Below are positions 5,135-8,061 of a stretch of DNA of 8,061 nucleotides, one piece after another. Each line of letters starts with the position of its first letter. Positions within the stretch are counted from its first letter, which is position 1. The position numbers were made by a program, and so were the translations under genes. A model generated the notes under the pieces. That model did no database searches. It worked only from the letters and a program-made list of their open reading frames with translations, and was not told the DNA's origin. The DNA comes from Thermoplasmata archaeon. GTDB lineage: Archaea > Thermoplasmatota > Thermoplasmata > Thermoplasmatales > Thermoplasmataceae. The stretch is from positions 1 to 8,061 of the forward strand of contig JAJZKL010000028.1 in assembly GCA_021804185.1 (NCBI GenBank), given 5' to 3'.

Positions 5135-5809
5135 ATGCTCCGGACAGACGACGGCATTTATGTACTTCTAAAAGCCCTGAAAGCCATTGGGGGAAACAGC
5201 AATTCCATCGACATTTCTTCTTCAGATCTCGGAAAGGAATTGGGACTGAGCCAGCAATCTGCCTCAAGGCTGATAATTAAGGCTGTTAAAGATGGATACA
5301 TTGAAAGAGGTATCAGCGGACGAAAGCAGAGAATAAACATAACGGAGAAGGGAATGGGAGTTCTGATGCAGGAATTTTCTGAGCTCTCTATCATGCTCAA
5401 CCAGCAGGAGAAAGCAATAATCAGGGGATATACACAGAGTGGTCTGGGAGAGGGCAGGTATTATATTTCAAGAAAGCAGTACATAGTTCAGTTCAATGAA
5501 AAACTTGGATTTATACCATATCTTGGGACGCTCAACCTTAAGATAGACCCTGACTCTGAAGTTGCCCTGAGAAAACTCAGGAGCATGCCTGGAATCCACA
5601 TAGACGGCTTCCGTACTGATGATAGAACCTTTGGTGCTGTAAAGGCATTTCATGCAAAAATAGATGGAATAGAGTCTGCCCTGATCTTCCCGGAGAGATC
5701 GGTTTACAGTGATGTCATTGAAATCATTTCCAGGGAATATCTAAGGGAGAGGCTCAACCTTAAGGACGGTTCCCTTGTAACGGTCGAGGTAAATCTTTCT
5801 GGAAACTGA
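5135..5809 (+). CDS. ribK: CTP-dependent riboflavin kinase with N-terminal winged helix-turn-helix
   Basis: Phosphorylates riboflavin to FMN using CTP, the archaeal replacement for the bacterial ATP-dependent enzyme. Residues 1-90 form a winged helix-turn-helix (DLGKELGLSQQSASRLIIKA at 31-50, wing near 62-72). The kinase domain (about 97-222) has GLGEGRYYIS (103-112), QFNEKLGFIPYLGTLNL (119-135) including the cofactor-binding GTLN, RTFGAVK (164-170), ALIFPERSVY (182-191) and EIISREYLR (196-204). At 224 residues it matches the Thermoplasma-type protein in which both parts are fused; some archaeal homologues have only the kinase. The DNA-binding half suggests regulation of flavin genes or of its own promoter. 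It converges with the minus-strand small gene, with only three bases between stops. Confidence 0.97.
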   Translation: MLRTDDGIYVLLKALKAIGGNSNSIDISSSDLGKELGLSQQSASRLIIKAVKDGYIERGISGRKQRINITEKGMGVLMQEFSELSIMLNQQEKAIIRGYTQSGLGEGRYYISRKQYIVQFNEKLGFIPYLGTLNLKIDPDSEVALRKLRSMPGIHIDGFRTDDRTFGAVKAFHAKIDGIESALIFPERSVYSDVIEIISREYLRERLNLKDGSLVTVEVNLSGN

Positions 5810-5812
5810 TTA

Positions 5813-5851
5813 TCAGAAATCAACATCGATCTTTTTATCTCTGATTTCTGA
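5813..5851. repeat. 10-base inverted repeat at a convergent gene end, possible terminator hairpin
   Basis: TCAGAAATCA (5813-5822) and TGATTTCTGA (5842-5851) are perfect inverted arms around 19 bases that include a T5 run on the + strand (5832-5836). The repeat lies in the last 13 codons of the minus-strand small gene, including its stop, and just past the riboflavin kinase stop. As RNA it could form a hairpin at the 3' end of either transcript. The terminator role is inferred. Confidence 0.4.
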
Positions 5852-6136
5852 AATAAGTTTGTCCCTGCGGTTCTCAACCTCTTCCTTTTTTAGGCCGCAT
5901 TCGTAGAGTTCCTGATATATCTCGTAATTTTCATCAAGAGGGTCTTCACTCATCTTACCCTTGTAGATTCTGCTGAATCCACATGTTCTGTCCCCGTCGA
6001 AATCAAGCTTATAGAATGTCTCCACACTAACGTCAAATTCCTTCAGATATGTAATGTCATGATATGAGTCGTCCAACTGAATCAATCCTGGTATTGTATC
6101 ATTGATTAATATATGAGCTCCATTCCTGTGTCCCAT
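5813..6136 (-). CDS. Small uncharacterised acidic protein overlapping purL
   Basis: I do not recognise this 107-residue protein. It is soluble and charged, with no signal peptide or membrane segment. The middle (about residues 28-62) alternates hydrophobic and polar residues as in a beta sheet (ITYLKEFDVSVETFYKLDF, then CGFSRIYKG); the end (68-105) is probably helical and rich in E, K and R. The ATG at 6136 is preceded by GAGG at a five-base distance, and the first 31 bases overlap the end of purL in another frame, so the genes are probably coupled. It is not PurS or PurQ, the usual small partners of this type of PurL. The conserved-looking part begins near residue 15, so a later non-ATG start is possible. 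Confidence 0.65.
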   Translation of the reverse strand: MGHRNGAHILINDTIPGLIQLDDSYHDITYLKEFDVSVETFYKLDFDGDRTCGFSRIYKGKMSEDPLDENYEIYQELYECGLKKEEVENRRDKLISEIRDKKIDVDF

Positions 6137-8061
6137 GGCTTCCTCAGTTCCACTATCTCAGTATTAATAATCTCTAGCCCACAATCCTCAATCCTCACCT
6201 TACCATCAGTTACTGTCCCAATTTTAAATATGGGGAAATCTTTGAATAGAGCGACAAGTTTTTCCTCCTTGTCCGGGCTGCATTCTATTGCCATCCTGCA
6301 CCCTCCTTCTGAAAAGAGTTTTGCAATTGTCCTGAAGCCCCCCAGCTGGCTTATATCAGCATCGAAGCCAGTCATGGAGCCGAAGCCCATCTCACAAAGA
6401 GTCTGTATCAACCCCCCAGAACTTACATCATGGGATGATTCGATCAAACCTGAACTGACAGCCTCCAGGTATCTTGAAGAGAGGGTTTTCAGCTCTGAAA
6501 CATCATACCATGGAAGGGTCCTGGATTCTATACCCTGGAACTTTAGAAGCTGGCTTCCTCCGAGATTTCCGTCTGGGGTTCCCAGGATGTATATTGAATT
6601 GCCTGGTTTTTTGAAATCTGTCGTTACTGCATTTGCGATATCATCCACTATCCCGACCATCATTATGGTGGGGGTCGGTTTAATATTAAGCCCGTTTGTT
6701 TCATTGTAAAGACTTACGTTTCCAGCTACAACTGGAAGGTTGAAACTGGAACAGAATTCCGATATTGAGGATGCCACCTGAATGAATGATCCCATGATTT
6801 CAGGGTTCTGAGGGTTGCCGAAGTTGAGGCAGTCAACGACGCTGTCAGGCCTTGCTCCCGTAACAAGAAGATTCATGAATGCCTCAAACATTGTTGCATA
6901 GGTACCTCCCACTGGATCTATGGCAACCATATCAAATTTGGAACCGGAGGTAAGGGCGAGACCCTTTCTGGATGTTCGGACTGGCCTGATCACGGCAGCG
7001 TCAGAATGAGTTTCATAATTTGGCATGCCGGAAATTGGCCTTATAATTGTGGAGCCCCTCACAGTGTGGTCATACTGCCTCAGAATGGCCTCTCGTGAAC
7101 AACCATATGGGGACTTGAGGAATGATAAAATCAGATCCAGCATATTTTCCGGTTCAGTTGGGAGAACATAATCCCTTGATTTCTTTTCGGGCAAAGTATA
7201 GTTTCTGCAATAAACTGGGCCGGATGTAAGGAACTCTAAGTCGAGATCAAGAACGACCTCTCCCCCATATCGGATTACCAGATTCTTTCCCTCCACTACG
7301 GTTCCAATTATGGAATAACTTACATCCCATAGAGAGAAAATTTCACCAATACGGTCAAGGTTTGAAGGATTTACAGCAAGAAGCATCCTCTCCTGACTCT
7401 CACTGACCCATATCTCCCATGGCTCCAGGCCATCTTCCTTCAGTATAACCCTGTCAAGGTCTATTACAGCTGAAACGCCTCCCGAAAGGCACATTTCACC
7501 CACAGAACTTGAAAGCCCTCCACCACCAAGATCCTTCATTCCGCTTATAAGACCTGCTTCATTTGCCTCAAGTACCGCGTGTATCAGGGGTTCCTTCACT
7601 ATAGGATTTCCCAATTGAACGACTCCCCTGTTAGAAGAGGACGAGTCCTTCATGTTTTCAGATGCAAAATTTACACCATGGATGCCATCCCTGCCAGTCC
7701 CCCCTCCGCATAAGATGAAAACGTCACCGACATTTGATGCTCTGCTCCTGGAAATCAGGTCCTTGCGTACAATGCCAACACATCCTGCATTGACAAGGGG
7801 ATTCCTGTTGAATGTCCTGTCAAAGTCAACAGATCCTGAAACATTTGGAATTCCCACTCTGTTTCCGTAGTCCCTGATGCCACCAACTATATTCTCAAAT
7901 ATAAATCTCTGGCTAAGTGCACCTTGATCGTGCTTTTTCCATGTTTCTCCAAGGAAAATGGAATCTAGTAGAGCGACTGGCTGTGCACCCATGCACAATA
8001 TATCCCGCAGGATTCCACCAACACCAGTGGCCGCCCCTCCATATGGTTCTATGGCACTGGG
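6106..8061 (-). CDS. purL: Phosphoribosylformylglycinamidine synthase subunit PurL (5' end beyond window)
   Basis: The ATP-dependent synthetase subunit that converts formylglycinamide ribonucleotide to its amidine in purine synthesis, using ammonia from PurQ with PurS as linker. The window holds 651 C-terminal residues; the frame is open to the edge, where PSAIEPYGGAATGVGG continues the family's SHNHPSAIEPY motif, so roughly the first 80-100 residues are missing. Further motifs are GGGTGRDGIHG (fragment 119-129), DLGGGGLSSS (177-186), WVSESQERML, YDHTVRGSTIIRP, CLNFGNPQNPEIMGSF, VAGNVSLYNET, PTPTIMMVGIV and SHDVSSGGL. Two repeated AIRS-like halves are visible, each with a glycine-rich C-terminal lobe. 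Length fits the archaeal small type and not the fused 1,300-residue PurL. A TTG at 7998-7996 is not the start, because conserved family sequence precedes it. The small unknown gene overlaps its 3' end. Confidence 0.97.
   Translation of the reverse strand, partial: PSAIEPYGGAATGVGGILRDILCMGAQPVALLDSIFLGETWKKHDQGALSQRFIFENIVGGIRDYGNRVGIPNVSGSVDFDRTFNRNPLVNAGCVGIVRKDLISRSRASNVGDVFILCGGGTGRDGIHGVNFASENMKDSSSSNRGVVQLGNPIVKEPLIHAVLEANEAGLISGMKDLGGGGLSSSVGEMCLSGGVSAVIDLDRVILKEDGLEPWEIWVSESQERMLLAVNPSNLDRIGEIFSLWDVSYSIIGTVVEGKNLVIRYGGEVVLDLDLEFLTSGPVYCRNYTLPEKKSRDYVLPTEPENMLDLILSFLKSPYGCSREAILRQYDHTVRGSTIIRPISGMPNYETHSDAAVIRPVRTSRKGLALTSGSKFDMVAIDPVGGTYATMFEAFMNLLVTGARPDSVVDCLNFGNPQNPEIMGSFIQVASSISEFCSSFNLPVVAGNVSLYNETNGLNIKPTPTIMMVGIVDDIANAVTTDFKKPGNSIYILGTPDGNLGGSQLLKFQGIESRTLPWYDVSELKTLSSRYLEAVSSGLIESSHDVSSGGLIQTLCEMGFGSMTGFDADISQLGGFRTIAKLFSEGGCRMAIECSPDKEEKLVALFKDFPIFKIGTVTDGKVRIEDCGLEIINTEIVELRKPWDTGMELIY

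Noticed and set aside
6113..6709. Long + strand open frame of 198 codons antisense to purL
   Set aside because: The opposite strand encodes clear PurL motifs throughout; this frame matches no family and is a shadow of that gene.
7996..7998. TTG as the start of purL
   Set aside because: Translation upstream of it to the window edge gives conserved PurL sequence, so the gene continues beyond the window.

Overview
The window looks like a piece of a euryarchaeal chromosome, most probably from the order Thermoplasmatales. The archaeal markers are direct: a glycerol-1-phosphate dehydrogenase of the ether-lipid pathway, translation factor aIF2 beta, a CTP-dependent riboflavin kinase, Shine-Dalgarno sites of the GGTGA type, and TATA-like boxes about 25-32 bases upstream of start codons. 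The helix-turn-helix/riboflavin-kinase fusion and the TRAM tail on aIF2 beta fit Thermoplasmatales. The order is inferred from remembered family architecture, not from a search.

Layout. Bases 3-143 probably hold the 3' end of an unrecognised + strand gene. It runs into a class III aminotransferase (153-1517), followed closely by an AraM/EgsA-type glycerol-1-phosphate dehydrogenase (1533-2582). Convergent to these is a two-gene minus-strand operon, 3808 down to 2602. Its first gene encodes a regulator with two apparent ribbon-helix-helix (RHH) units. Its second, translationally coupled, gene encodes a 257-aa protein that I read as a degenerate, shortened FtsZ/tubulin-type GTPase domain. A 265-base AT-rich gap (3809-4073) separates this operon from a divergent + strand group: aIF2 beta with TRAM (4074-4697), a PIN nuclease (4718-5086) and riboflavin kinase (5135-5809). 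The right end is minus strand: purL (6106 past the window edge) and a small unknown protein (5813-6136) whose start overlaps the purL stop.

The most interesting part is the RHH plus FtsZ-like pair with its control region. The FtsZ-like protein keeps the recognisable order of the FtsZ nucleotide-domain core, but it has lost the GGGTGTG phosphate-binding loop and ends before the catalytic T7 loop. It therefore cannot be an ordinary filament-forming GTPase. In haloarchaea the RHH protein CdrS is encoded beside ftsZ2 and controls cell division, so the pairing suggests a related division or cytoskeleton module. The gap upstream holds five GTAC cores within 133 bases, most inside ATGTAC/GTACAT half-sites arranged as palindromes. 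They are good candidates for the operators of the RHH protein and may also act on the divergent translation-factor promoter.

The remaining genes are housekeeping: lipid backbone synthesis, translation initiation, possible RNA processing, flavin synthesis and purine synthesis. I saw no mobile element, CRISPR array, rRNA or tRNA.
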